From SZUA-592 sp041556555 (GTDB lineage Bacteria; Pseudomonadota; Gammaproteobacteria; Eutrophobiales; Eutrophobiaceae), in NCBI GenBank assembly GCA_041556555.1, contig JBFFIE010000052.1:1-9453 (forward strand): DNA of 9,453 bases, written 5' to 3'. Below the pieces are notes generated by a model that saw only the letters and a program-made list of their open reading frames with translations, did no database searches and was not told the origin of the DNA. Below, piece by piece: positions 1 through 5,913 of the stretch (positions within the stretch are counted from its first letter, which is position 1; each line of letters starts with the position of its first letter). The position numbers were made by a program, and so were the translations under genes.

Positions 1-138
1 GTGGATTCTATCATTTGTGAATTTCCCGGAAAAACATAATTCCGACAAGAGGCGTAGATACCCGGGAACCAGTGACAGGGAAATATGATCTGTCAGAACA
101 ATCGACTGCGACAGGTTCCTGGAGTTCCAGGCAGGTAA
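1..138. other. Left-edge stretch without a clear gene
   Basis: No convincing gene is visible here. One plus-strand frame is open from the left edge to a TGA at 86-88 (28 codons) and could be the tail of a gene that begins outside the window, but nothing in it is recognisable. A short inverted repeat, CCTGG/CCAGG, lies at 118-131 just past the stop of the minus-strand membrane miniprotein. It has no T-run, so it is at best a weak transcript end. Confidence 0.3.
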
Positions 139-327
139 TCAGCTGCGAGCAAAGACTACCAGGAGGATAATGAACAGTACGACGACCCCGATTGGGAGCA
201 ATACCCCCTGCCAGTCCGGGTTTTCAGCTTCCTTGCTTTTTTGCATGGCAACCTTGACGCCTGGCCAGAATATAAAGACCAGAATAACGGCACCAATACC
301 AAGTAACACCTGTTCCCACATTTGCAT
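139..327 (-). CDS. Two-helix membrane miniprotein, function unknown
   Basis: A 62-residue protein that I do not recognise by name. It has two strongly hydrophobic stretches, about residues 6-24 and 41-60. They are joined by a short polar, charged loop (about 27-40, containing KSKEAENPDWQG), so it should be a helical hairpin in the inner membrane. The start at 325-327 is preceded by a purine-rich GGGAGAGAG Shine-Dalgarno about 5 bases upstream; a second ATG two codons on is an alternative. It lies downstream of the cold shock gene but beyond that gene's terminator, so it probably has its own transcription. There are no cysteines or catalytic motifs. The composition and ribosome site support a real gene, but the function is open. 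Confidence 0.75.
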   Translation of the reverse strand: MQMWEQVLLGIGAVILVFIFWPGVKVAMQKSKEAENPDWQGVLLPIGVVVLFIILLVVFARS

Positions 328-361
328 AGCACTCTCTCCCGGACGTATCGTAATGTCGGAA

Positions 362-384
362 TAAAAAACCCCGCCAGGGCGAGG
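362..384 (-). terminator. Rho-independent terminator of the cold shock gene
   Basis: On the minus strand, CCTCGC and GCGGGG form a 6-bp stem with one G-U pair and a 4-base loop, followed directly by six T residues (363-368 on the plus strand). It sits 27 bases past the csp stop codon and ends that transcript before the membrane miniprotein begins. Confidence 0.85.
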
Positions 385-410
385 TCAAGTAATACTAAGA
401 CGGGCTGCGT

Positions 411-617
411 TTACTTCTCTACTTCCACATCCACAGCATGAGCTCCCTTGGGACCTGTCTCGATTTCAAAGGTTACGCTTTGTCCCTCCGACAAGGTTCG
501 AAATCCTTCAGCCTTGATAGCAGAATAATGGACAAATACATCATCCCCTCCGCCCTCGGGTGCAATGAAACCAAAACCCTTGGACTCGTTAAACCACTTT
601 ACGACACCTTTACTCAT
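411..617 (-). CDS. Cold shock protein, CspA family
   Basis: A 68-residue single cold shock domain, the usual size for CspA-type RNA chaperones that bind single-stranded RNA and DNA in the cytoplasm. Both nucleic-acid-binding motifs are present: RNP1 as KGFGFI (residues 13-18) and RNP2 as VFVHYS (27-32). The opening GVVKWFN and the GPKGAHAVDV tail are typical. The start at 615-617 is chosen over an in-frame ATG 36 bases further upstream because GGAGGG lies 7 bases before it and the family begins MxxGxVKWFN. The gene has a long leader and its own terminator, so it appears monocistronic. The family is certain, but which paralog (cold-induced or constitutive) cannot be told from sequence. Confidence 0.97.
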   Translation of the reverse strand: MSKGVVKWFNESKGFGFIAPEGGGDDVFVHYSAIKAEGFRTLSEGQSVTFEIETGPKGAHAVDVEVEK

Positions 618-749
618 ACTGATTCCCTCCAGGTACAAATTAATTAATGACATGCAGCTCGAGGCAGAACGGTGTAAAGATACGGCGGAACCCCAAGGGA
701 TACTTCCGATACCAGGTACAACTGACTACCCAACTACATACACTCATAC

Positions 750-779
750 AGAATAGAACAAACTTACTCTGCAGGCCAA
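750..779 (-). promoter_or_regulatory. Candidate sigma-70 promoter and long leader of the cold shock gene
   Basis: On the minus strand, TTGGCC (774-779) and TATTCT (750-755) are separated by 18 bases. Transcription from here would give a leader of about 125 bases before the cold shock start. Long leaders are known for cspA-type mRNAs, where they act as temperature-sensitive structures. The promoter match is moderate and this is an inference from spacing and position. Confidence 0.45.
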
Positions 780-857
780 TTTTACTGCATAAAAACACTA
801 AAAAACGGAATCAATAGACAGAAATTCTGGTATGTCATGATTGTGTCATATTTATTT

Positions 858-873
858 GCGCTCCCGGCAGGAC
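858..873 (-). repeat. Partial second copy of the tRNA-Arg 3' end
   Basis: Sixteen bases (858-873) are identical to 908-923, which is the 3' part of the tRNA gene (end of the T-arm plus the 3' acceptor strand). The copy lies downstream of the tRNA in the same orientation, 50 bases away, and lacks the CCA. It overlaps a short inverted repeat, GGACGT (870-875) and ACGTCC (886-891). It may be the scar of an integration at the tRNA 3' end or the remains of a second tRNA copy. Confidence 0.6.
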
Positions 874-905
874 GTGATAAACCATACGTCCTCGGTGCTC
901 GAATA

Positions 906-982
906 TGGCGCTCCCGGCAGGACTCGAACCTGCAACCCTCGGGTTCGAAGCCCGATACTCTATCCAGTTGAGCTACGGAAGC
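906..982 (-). tRNA. tRNA-Arg, anticodon TCG
   Basis: A 77-base tRNA gene with all arms visible. The acceptor strands GCTTCCG and CGGGAGC pair over 7 bp with one G-U. The D-arm contains AGCTCAACTGGATAGAG. The anticodon stem TCGGG/CCCGA encloses the loop CTTCGAA, giving anticodon TCG for the arginine codon CGA. The T-arm contains GGTTCGAGTCC. The discriminator is G and the CCA end is encoded at 906-908. It lies 49 bases beyond the end of cfa on the same strand. Confidence 0.96.
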
Positions 983-1004
983 TATGGTTTAGATACACAG
1001 GGAA

Positions 1005-1010
1005 ATTGTA
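1005..1010 (-). promoter_or_regulatory. Candidate -10 element for the tRNA gene
   Basis: TACAAT on the minus strand lies 22 bases upstream of the mature tRNA 5' end, a sensible place for a -10 box. The matching -35 region inside the end of cfa is poor (TAGGTG), so the tRNA may instead be processed from the cfa transcript. Tentative. Confidence 0.3.
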
Positions 1011-1031
1011 ACACCGGCAAGCTGCAGGCAC

Positions 1032-2210
1032 CTAGCGAACGGAGTGATACATGGCTTGCCTTTGACGTTTGGACATAACCAGTTGCCAGAGTTGTCCCTG
1101 TCGGGCGCGGAAAAAACCGGCACAGGAAAGCAGATAGAATTTCCACATCCTGTAAAACACCCGATCATAATTTGCTGACAGAAAATCCCAGGCCTGGTCA
1201 AATTTATTCCACCATGACATCAAGGTCTTGTCATAATCCTGACCAAAATTATGCCAGTCCTCAATCAGAAAAATCCCTTCAACCACATCCGCTATATTCC
1301 TGGCTGAAGGTAACGCGTAATTGGGAAATATATACTTGTCGATCCACGGATCAGCCCCGTGACTGGAGATATCCTTACCAATCGTATGGAGAAGAAAAAG
1401 GCCCTCGTCATTCAGAAGTTCATTAACCTTGCTAAAATAAACCGGGTAGTTCTTGAGTCCAACATGTTCGAACATACCAACCGAGACTATCTTGTCAAAG
1501 CTGCCAGTCAGGTCACGATAGTCGGTAAGTATAATATTAACGGGCAATCCCTTGCTGTGCTCTAGGGCGTACTCCTGTTGTTGTTTTGATACTGTAATTC
1601 CAGTGACCTCAACGCCATAGTGACTGGCTGCATGTATCGCGAGTGCACCCCAGCCGCAGCCGATATCGAGAACTTTCTCGCCGGGCTTTAGCTGTAATTT
1701 CCGGCAAATCAGGTCGACTTTGTTTTCCTGGGCCTGCTCGAGATTTTCAGCATCCTGCCAATAACCACAGGAATAGTTCAGCCCCGGATCAAGCATGGCA
1801 GTAAAGACATCATTACCGATGTCGTAATGCTGCTCACCGACCTGAAAAGCCCTGGCGGAAGATTGCAGATTAAAAAAGCGGTGTTGAATGAATTTAAGGA
1901 ATAAGGGTAATCTTGACCAGCCTTTCAGTTTGTCCGGAATCCCGGCAGCAAACATCCTGGTAAACATGACATCCAGGGCGCGACAATCCCATAGGCCTTT
2001 CATATAGGCTTCGCCAAATCCAAGCGAACCCCTGGTCAACGTCATGGAGTAAACTGCAGGATCGTGGACCTGGATGTCCCAGATTGAGTCTCCATTGAAT
2101 TCCACTCCGGCCTCGGCTGCCAACTCACGCAAAGAGGCGGGTGGCTCATGCCCGTGTGAGCCATTAGATGAATTATCTGGAGATTTTTGACTGTCGAGAA
2201 ATGCTCTCAA
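1032..2210 (-). CDS. cfa: Cyclopropane-fatty-acyl-phospholipid synthase
   Basis: This enzyme adds a methylene group from S-adenosylmethionine across the double bond of unsaturated acyl chains in membrane phospholipids, acting at the inner membrane face, usually in stationary phase or under acid stress. The 392-residue length fits the family (E. coli 382). The sequence aligns nearly end to end with the E. coli enzyme as I remember it, with an offset of 9. The SAM-binding loop VLDIGCGWG is at 180-188. The bicarbonate-site residues are all present: Cys148 (in YSCGYW), Glu248 (in MFEHVG), His275 (in LLHTIG) and Tyr326. The N-terminal lipid-binding part includes GSLGFGEAYM. The start must be TTG at 2208-2210. 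An in-frame stop lies 12 bases upstream, the next ATG is only at residue 56, and homology begins near residue 25. No strong Shine-Dalgarno precedes it. Confidence 0.96.
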   Translation of the reverse strand: MRAFLDSQKSPDNSSNGSHGHEPPASLRELAAEAGVEFNGDSIWDIQVHDPAVYSMTLTRGSLGFGEAYMKGLWDCRALDVMFTRMFAAGIPDKLKGWSRLPLFLKFIQHRFFNLQSSARAFQVGEQHYDIGNDVFTAMLDPGLNYSCGYWQDAENLEQAQENKVDLICRKLQLKPGEKVLDIGCGWGALAIHAASHYGVEVTGITVSKQQQEYALEHSKGLPVNIILTDYRDLTGSFDKIVSVGMFEHVGLKNYPVYFSKVNELLNDEGLFLLHTIGKDISSHGADPWIDKYIFPNYALPSARNIADVVEGIFLIEDWHNFGQDYDKTLMSWWNKFDQAWDFLSANYDRVFYRMWKFYLLSCAGFFRARQGQLWQLVMSKRQRQAMYHSVR

Positions 2211-2222
2211 TCTATTACTCGC

Positions 2223-2254
2223 TTATGACGTCCCTCAGTATCCAACCGTCATAA
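2223..2254. promoter_or_regulatory. Inverted repeat just upstream of cfa
   Basis: TTATGACG (2223-2230) and CGTCATAA (2247-2254) are perfect 8-bp arms separated by 16 bases, ending 13 bases upstream of the cfa start codon. The repeat could be an operator or a leader hairpin affecting translation of the TTG-started cfa. The role is inferred from position only. Confidence 0.35.
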
Positions 2255-2263
2255 TTAAATACC

Positions 2264-2445
2264 CTAGAGCAGCTTGATGGTATTTTCAAGCCACTCCGGT
2301 TCTCTGTGAAGTAACTGTCATCGACAAAAAACCGGAGATTCTTCTTCTGGAATTTACCGTAACTTAACGAATTATCATTTGTTTTTTCTCTTCCACTGAG
2401 GTTCTTCAGGAGACCCAGAAAATACTCTTTATCATGACGTGAATC
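2264..2445 (-). pseudogene. Possible decayed gene upstream of cfa
   Basis: On the minus strand a frame is open from 2445 to 2215 with protein-like composition (for example KEYFLGLLKNLSGREK and NLRFFVDDSYFTEN) but no ATG, GTG or TTG start near its beginning. The frame continues upstream of 2445 through an in-frame TAG (2446-2448). Near 2298 a one-base shift leads into a plausible C-terminus, EWLENTIKLL, ending at TAG 2264-2266. That makes a remnant with a nonsense codon and a frameshift a fair reading. I do not recognise the family, and an AT-rich spacer open by chance remains possible. Confidence 0.3.
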
Positions 2446-2505
2446 CTAAGCACTGATATATTTCGCATCACATTCAAAATGAGGATATACATGACGGTAT
2501 ATTAA

Positions 2506-2552
2506 CCCGATATTAATCGGGCAAACATATAATGACCGGGTAATCACCCGGT
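2506..2552 (-). terminator. Two tandem hairpins after the secreted-protein gene
   Basis: ACCGGG (2535-2540)/CCCGGT (2547-2552) and CCCGAT (2506-2511)/ATCGGG (2516-2521) form perfect 6-bp stems with loops of 6 and 4 bases, starting 13 bases past the stop at 2565. Neither is followed by a proper T-run (only TTAATAT on the minus strand), so they may be weak terminators or mRNA-end stabilisers. Confidence 0.4.
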
Positions 2553-2564
2553 TGTTAGAGAAGG

Positions 2565-3017
2565 CTAGCTCCCGGCACGACAGGTACCGGATAGAATCAT
2601 GCCAATGGACGTATGGTAAAAATATGGGTTCTCGACGAGATCACTATTCGATAATTGATTGTTAATTTGGAGCAGCGCATAGGTTCCGGTTTCGGGAAAG
2701 AAGGTAAATGCAGTCAGGGGTCGTTCTTGATGATCACCATTCAATAACAACGGCTCATGTTCAACGTCAAAATTACTCAGCCTCTCTTTCAAAGCGGTAG
2801 TGCTGAGCACCTTGCCGCTTGCGATATCAACAGTGAATTCCCGGTTCTGGTAGTTTGCTGCCCAGCTATGGCGGACAAAATGACCTTTGTCATTTATCTT
2901 TGAGACATTCTTAATGGAACAGATATATTCTGTATTGCCTAGGGCGGCAGTTGGTACAGTGAGTATCAACAATGTGAAAATATGCAAACTACCTATTTTA
3001 ACAAGCAATGACTCCAT
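2565..3017 (-). CDS. Secreted protein of unknown function
   Basis: A 150-residue protein that I cannot assign to a family. Residues 1-27 look like a signal peptide: Lys7, a hydrophobic core of about 10-22, and a likely signal peptidase I site after ALG (25-27). The mature part is about 123 residues, predicted periplasmic or secreted, with exactly two cysteines (Cys33 and Cys146) near its two ends that could form a disulfide closing the domain. The middle is rich in short beta-like segments (FTVDIASGKVLS, LTAFTFFPETGTYALLQI), suggesting a small beta-rich fold. The start at 3015-3017 has GGAGAG about 6 bases upstream. The gene stands alone, followed by paired hairpins. Confidence 0.8.
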   Translation of the reverse strand: MESLLVKIGSLHIFTLLILTVPTAALGNTEYICSIKNVSKINDKGHFVRHSWAANYQNREFTVDIASGKVLSTTALKERLSNFDVEHEPLLLNGDHQERPLTAFTFFPETGTYALLQINNQLSNSDLVENPYFYHTSIGMILSGTCRAGS

Positions 3018-3857
3018 GACACTCTCCGTGATTGAGTATTTAAAGTTTATGACAGATATGTTCTGTTATGAGTTCAAAATCCTGCTTTAATGTGGATTGC
3101 TATCAGGAAGTAAATAAACTGAATTTCTCTGAAGATTTGAATATCTGAATGCAGAAATATAACTGCAAGAAGATAATTAAATTATCATAAGGATAATGGA
3201 ATTCTGAATACAACATTCAATGTTGAGATTGATAAAAAGGATAACTGAATAAACGCCTTCAAAAATGTCATTAAGGAAAGCCTAATCGGTATGGTGGATG
3301 CTATCAGCGATAAAAAAAATAACTGGAAGAAATCAAGGCCCTGGGCCATACAGGCAAAAAGCAAGAGGATCGGACCTCGATAACAATTTATTCTATAAAC
3401 TGAGCCCTCGTCATCATTAGTACATCTGCGCCGGTTTTCACCCGAATAGATTCCTGTCTGGCCTCCTGGCTCTGATCACTAATGTCACCTTGTTTTTTAG
3501 CACAAATTTCATTCAACTAACCTCCGCGAAAAAATGGATGTATGGTAAAACTGCACTGGATTTTTTATTTCAAAAAGATATATCGATCATTTTTTGGATA
3601 TATAAGTAAGAGATTGATTACTTTTAGAAAATTATTTCCGCTTAGTGCAGTTAATTATTAATTTCTGATGTTAGAGACATCTCATAAAGTAGCTTATGAA
3701 ATTTAGTAGTGTAAATATCTGTTAAAACAAAAAACATTTTTTCTCACACTAAGGTATCAATCCAATAGCGATAAAATAAATAATCAAATACACCTTTTGG
3801 AGGATGATTTTATTCCGGGTTATGGAGTACATTACGCATATCTCAAGGACAAGCTAC
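3018..3857. other. AT-rich, gene-poor region of about 840 bases
   Basis: This stretch separates minus-strand from plus-strand genes and should hold divergent promoters. Candidates found are the possible small minus-strand ORF at 3388-3516 and a weak plus-strand open stretch at 3249-3383. The latter reads protein-like (KNVIKESLIGMVDAISDKK) but has no ribosome site and loses frame coherence at an A-run near 3311-3318, as a decayed gene might. A 9-bp inverted repeat, AACTGCACT/AGTGCAGTT, lies near 3548 and 3645. Everything else is AT-rich DNA in which I see no gene. Confidence 0.5.
3388..3516 (-). CDS. Possible 42-residue small protein, TTG start
   Basis: A minus-strand frame of 42 codons starting with TTG at 3514-3516 and ending with TAA at 3388-3390. 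It is preceded by a clear GGAGG four bases upstream. The product would be hydrophilic, with a segment reading QESIRVKTGADV, then a short hydrophobic and methionine-containing tail ending QFIE. There is no signal peptide or membrane segment, and one Cys near the start. A different ATG one base further on in another frame would give only 24 residues. The ribosome site and amino acid composition argue for a gene; the short length and unusual start argue against it. No family recognised. Confidence 0.35.
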   Translation of the reverse strand: MNEICAKKQGDISDQSQEARQESIRVKTGADVLMMTRAQFIE

Positions 3858-4034
3858 ATGGGAAAATACACAGAACTGTATCGATTAAAGGATTTTGTTA
3901 TCACGGAGAGTACCGGTGAAAACGATCAACCTGTATATCACATCAGGACCAGGGACGGTGAAATAGTCAGCAGGGAATATCATTCGCCCCACGAACCCGT
4001 CGAGTTGATGGAGTACATTCGGGTCAGGATCTAA
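3858..4034 (+). CDS. Small hypothetical protein, 58 residues
   Basis: A small soluble, charged protein that I do not recognise. The frame opens with an ATG at 3804, but its GGAGG (3799-3803) touches that ATG, and a second ATG at 3822 has no ribosome site. The ATG at 3858 has AAGGA eight bases upstream and starts the compact part, MGKYTELYRLKDFVITE, so I prefer it; a 76-residue form from 3804 cannot be excluded. The chain looks like a small beta-rich domain (FVITES..., VYHIRTRDGEIV) followed by a short helix ending MEYIRVRI. There are no cysteines, signal peptide or membrane segment. The gene stands alone between AT-rich spacers. Confidence 0.6.
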   Translation: MGKYTELYRLKDFVITESTGENDQPVYHIRTRDGEIVSREYHSPHEPVELMEYIRVRI

Positions 4035-4390
4035 CATCCATTTCTTTTGTTATAATTAGTTTGCTCGTTTAAAAGCTTGTTTAATGTGGTAAATGTACCG
4101 ATAACATATTCTTTCCTTTAAATTTTATTCTAATAATACTTTTGGATTAAAAAAACCGGGCAAATTGAGTCCGGCGGGCCATTTTATACAGACAGTGTAT
4201 CTATTCTGTTAAATTGTGTTCGGTTAATTATCCTAAAATAAAGATTTACTTAGCCTGCACTGTTAATAATCAACCACGCAATATACTAAATCACAAATAT
4301 TGCCATCCTATTGGCGATAGAATATAGCCTGAATAAACCTTAATAAGTCATAATATGCAGCAAAAATACTTGCGAACAAGGATTTAAAAT
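4035..4390. other. AT-rich spacer of 356 bases
   Basis: No gene is visible on either strand. It contains the promoter of the following solute-binding protein and a small GC-rich islet near 4157-4182 in which two CCGG blocks could form only a weak 4-bp stem. Confidence 0.5.
4300..4328 (+). promoter_or_regulatory. Sigma-70-type promoter of the solute-binding protein gene
   Basis: TTGCCA (4300-4305) and TATAGC (4323-4328) are separated by exactly 17 bases. Transcription would start near 4335, giving a leader of about 55 bases. Good spacing and close consensus match. Confidence 0.6.
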
Positions 4391-5155
4391 ATGAGAAGCA
4401 TCAGACTGGTTTCATTTCGGACTTTTTTATGTTTTGTGTCACTTTCCCTCGCAATAATTTCATCGGCACTAGCTGCTGACAAAAACCTGAAGCTGGCCCT
4501 TGAACACTGGCCGCCCTATATCGACAGGAGTTTACCAGAGTATGGTATGGCGGCTGATATTGTCATCACAGCCCTTGACAGAGCTGGTTATACAACCAGT
4601 ATCACATTTGCGAACTGGGCACTCATACTACAGGGCACTGGTATTGGTGTTTATGATGTGATTGCCGCTGCCTGGTATAGTAAACAAAGGGAAGCACAAT
4701 TCGAATATAGTGAGCCTTATCTGTATAACAAAATCAAATTCATCAAGCACAGGAGAAGCTCAATTGAATACAGGAGTCTTGATGATCTCAGAGGTCAAAT
4801 CATTGGTGTCGTTTATAATTACGCTTATTCCCCGGAATTTGACAGAAGTGATCTGTTTTACAGGATTCCCAGCAATCACTTGATCCAGAACCTTTCCCTG
4901 CTGCAATTGGGAAAGATAGATTTAACACTCGATGATGAACTCGTCATCAAGCATCAGATTAAAACCTACCTGCCCTCCTCCGCAGATCAGTTTGTCATTC
5001 TGGACAAACCCCTGGATTATAGGGCGCTTCACATGATGGTCAGTCGCTCAAACCCGGAACATAAACAGATTGTGAGTGACTTCAACAAGGCGATAAAGCA
5101 AATGAGAGAAGATGGAACCATGGAACGTATCATCAAGAAATACGCTAACAAGTAA
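4391..5155 (+). CDS. Periplasmic solute-binding protein, family 3
   Basis: A 254-residue protein of the amino-acid-type periplasmic binding family (SBP family 3, PBPb fold). Residues 1-28 are a signal peptide with cleavage after SSALA. The mature chain shows the family's landmarks: LALEHWPPYI (35-44), YGMAADIVITALDRAGY (51-67), the hinge segment YDVIAAAWYSKQRE (88-101), FEYSEPYLY (104-112), LDDLRGQIIGVV (150-161) and the C-terminal helix with MREDGTMERIIKKY. Arg100 is in the place where amino acid binders hold the ligand carboxylate. No permease or ATPase gene is adjacent, and the chain ends after the binding domain. It may serve a transporter encoded elsewhere or act as a sensor partner. AAGGA lies eight bases before the ATG, and a good promoter precedes it. 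The ligand is unknown. Confidence 0.9.
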   Translation: MRSIRLVSFRTFLCFVSLSLAIISSALAADKNLKLALEHWPPYIDRSLPEYGMAADIVITALDRAGYTTSITFANWALILQGTGIGVYDVIAAAWYSKQREAQFEYSEPYLYNKIKFIKHRRSSIEYRSLDDLRGQIIGVVYNYAYSPEFDRSDLFYRIPSNHLIQNLSLLQLGKIDLTLDDELVIKHQIKTYLPSSADQFVILDKPLDYRALHMMVSRSNPEHKQIVSDFNKAIKQMREDGTMERIIKKYANK

Positions 5156-5224
5156 CGCAGGTAAAGGGGACCAGAAGAAATAAGCAGCCAAAACAAATAC
5201 CATAATCTAGCGGACGTGTGACAC

Positions 5225-5256
5225 CAATCAAGTTAGGGTATTTACCTAATTGATTG
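5225..5256. other. Strong AT-rich hairpin between the binding protein and the regulator
   Basis: CAATCAA (5225-5231) plus TTAGG (5233-5237) pair with CCTAA (5245-5249) plus TTGATTG (5250-5256), forming a 12-bp stem with one bulged G and a 7-base loop. It lies 70 bases past the solute-binding-protein stop. There is no T-run after it (TTATAACAG), so it may be a weak terminator or mRNA-stabilising structure. Confidence 0.45.
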
Positions 5257-5318
5257 TTATAACAGTCTGTTAGACATTACGGCACTAGCAAACTGTAGGA
5301 AATAAGTTAATTGATAAA

Positions 5319-5363
5319 TAGACTCAGTCTAAATTAATTAGTGCACAAAAATATTGTGCACTA
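5319..5363. promoter_or_regulatory. Probable operator of the MarR/OhrR regulator
   Basis: A perfect inverted repeat with 10-bp arms, TAGTGCACAA (5339-5348) and TTGTGCACTA (5354-5363), separated by 5 bases, ends 48 bp before the regulator's start codon. A shorter palindrome, TAGACT-C-AGTCTA, lies at 5319-5331. A possible -35 (TTGTGC, 5354-5359) is inside the right arm, with TAAATT at 5377-5382 after 17 bases, so bound repressor would block the promoter. Autoregulation is the norm in this family; the binding assignment here is inference. Confidence 0.6.
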
Positions 5364-5411
5364 TTGATTAATGAGCTAAATTATAGTGTGCAATTCCGAG
5401 AGTGAAGATCC

Positions 5412-5873
5412 ATGTCTAACTACGAAAATCTAAAATTGGATAATCAGTTGTGTTTCGCACTCTATGCTGCAACCAACGCTATCATTCGTTCGTACCGTCT
5501 CCGCCTCAGCAAGGTCGGCCTTACCTATCCCCAGTATCTGATACTCGTGGCATTGTGGGAGACAAATGGAATAACCATCAAGGGTCTGGGTGATCGTTTG
5601 CATCTCGATTCAGGCACCTTGACGCCCATTCTCAAAAGGTTGGAAAGTGTGGGAATCCTGAGTCGTGAACGTAATAAAAACGATGAAAGAGTGGTGAATA
5701 TCCGTTTGACAAAAACGGGGAAGGACCTCGAGCATCAAGTTGCGAAAATACAGAGCGCAGTAGCCTGTGAGACAGGGTTGGAACAACTGGAGTTTGTAAA
5801 ACTACGCACAGCCTTGCATGAACTCGCTGCCACGATGATTGAAAAACAGCACGATAGCAAGACGGCAGCTTGA
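5412..5873 (+). CDS. MarR-family redox regulator, OhrR type with two cysteines
   Basis: A 153-residue winged-helix repressor most like OhrR, which senses organic hydroperoxides through a reactive N-terminal cysteine. The OhrR opening LDNQLCFALYAA is present with Cys14. Tyr18, Tyr28 and Tyr39 fall at the spacings of the tyrosines that contact the oxidised cysteine in Bacillus OhrR. A second cysteine, Cys119, is 105 residues after Cys14, the same spacing as Cys22 and Cys127 in Xanthomonas OhrR, pointing to two-Cys disulfide sensing. The DNA-binding helix region is LHLDSGTLTPILKRLES (63-79), with the wing near NKNDERVVNIRLT (88-100). The ribosome site is modest (GAGAG). It is followed at 40 bp by the exported hemoglobin gene, its likely target. 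No ohr peroxidase gene is nearby. Regulation by organic peroxides versus another oxidant cannot be decided from sequence. Confidence 0.92.
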   Translation: MSNYENLKLDNQLCFALYAATNAIIRSYRLRLSKVGLTYPQYLILVALWETNGITIKGLGDRLHLDSGTLTPILKRLESVGILSRERNKNDERVVNIRLTKTGKDLEHQVAKIQSAVACETGLEQLEFVKLRTALHELAATMIEKQHDSKTAA

Positions 5874-5913
5874 CCGTGTCTGGTGAATAATAAATCCTAA
5901 GGAGGTTAAGAAA

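Larger units (their letters stand above)
2211..2564. other. 354-base gap between cfa and the secreted protein gene
   Basis: No intact gene is seen. The stretch contains the inverted repeat upstream of cfa, the possible decayed minus-strand gene, and two short hairpins beside the 3' end of the secreted-protein gene. Any cfa promoter should lie here; no clean -35/-10 pair stands out. Confidence 0.5.

Noticed and set aside
565..756. 63-codon plus-strand frame across the cold shock leader
   Set aside because: It overlaps the cold shock coding region and leader, with low-quality composition and no ribosome site.
989..1201. 70-codon minus-strand frame overlapping cfa
   Set aside because: It overlaps the conserved 3' end of cfa in another frame and shows no family features.
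3548..3653. 9-bp inverted repeat AACTGCACT/AGTGCAGTT flanking about 88 bases, considered as ends of a mobile element
   Set aside because: There is no coding content, no flanking target duplication and the spacing is too small; chance is likely in AT-rich DNA.
3804..3857. Longer 76-residue form of the small hypothetical gene
   Set aside because: The GGAGG touches the ATG at 3804 and cannot serve it. The start at 3858 has a properly spaced AAGGA, though the longer form is not fully excluded.
4157..4182. GC-rich islet with CCGG blocks next to a run of A residues, resembling a minus-strand terminator
   Set aside because: Only a 4-bp stem can form and there is no minus-strand gene upstream of it to terminate.
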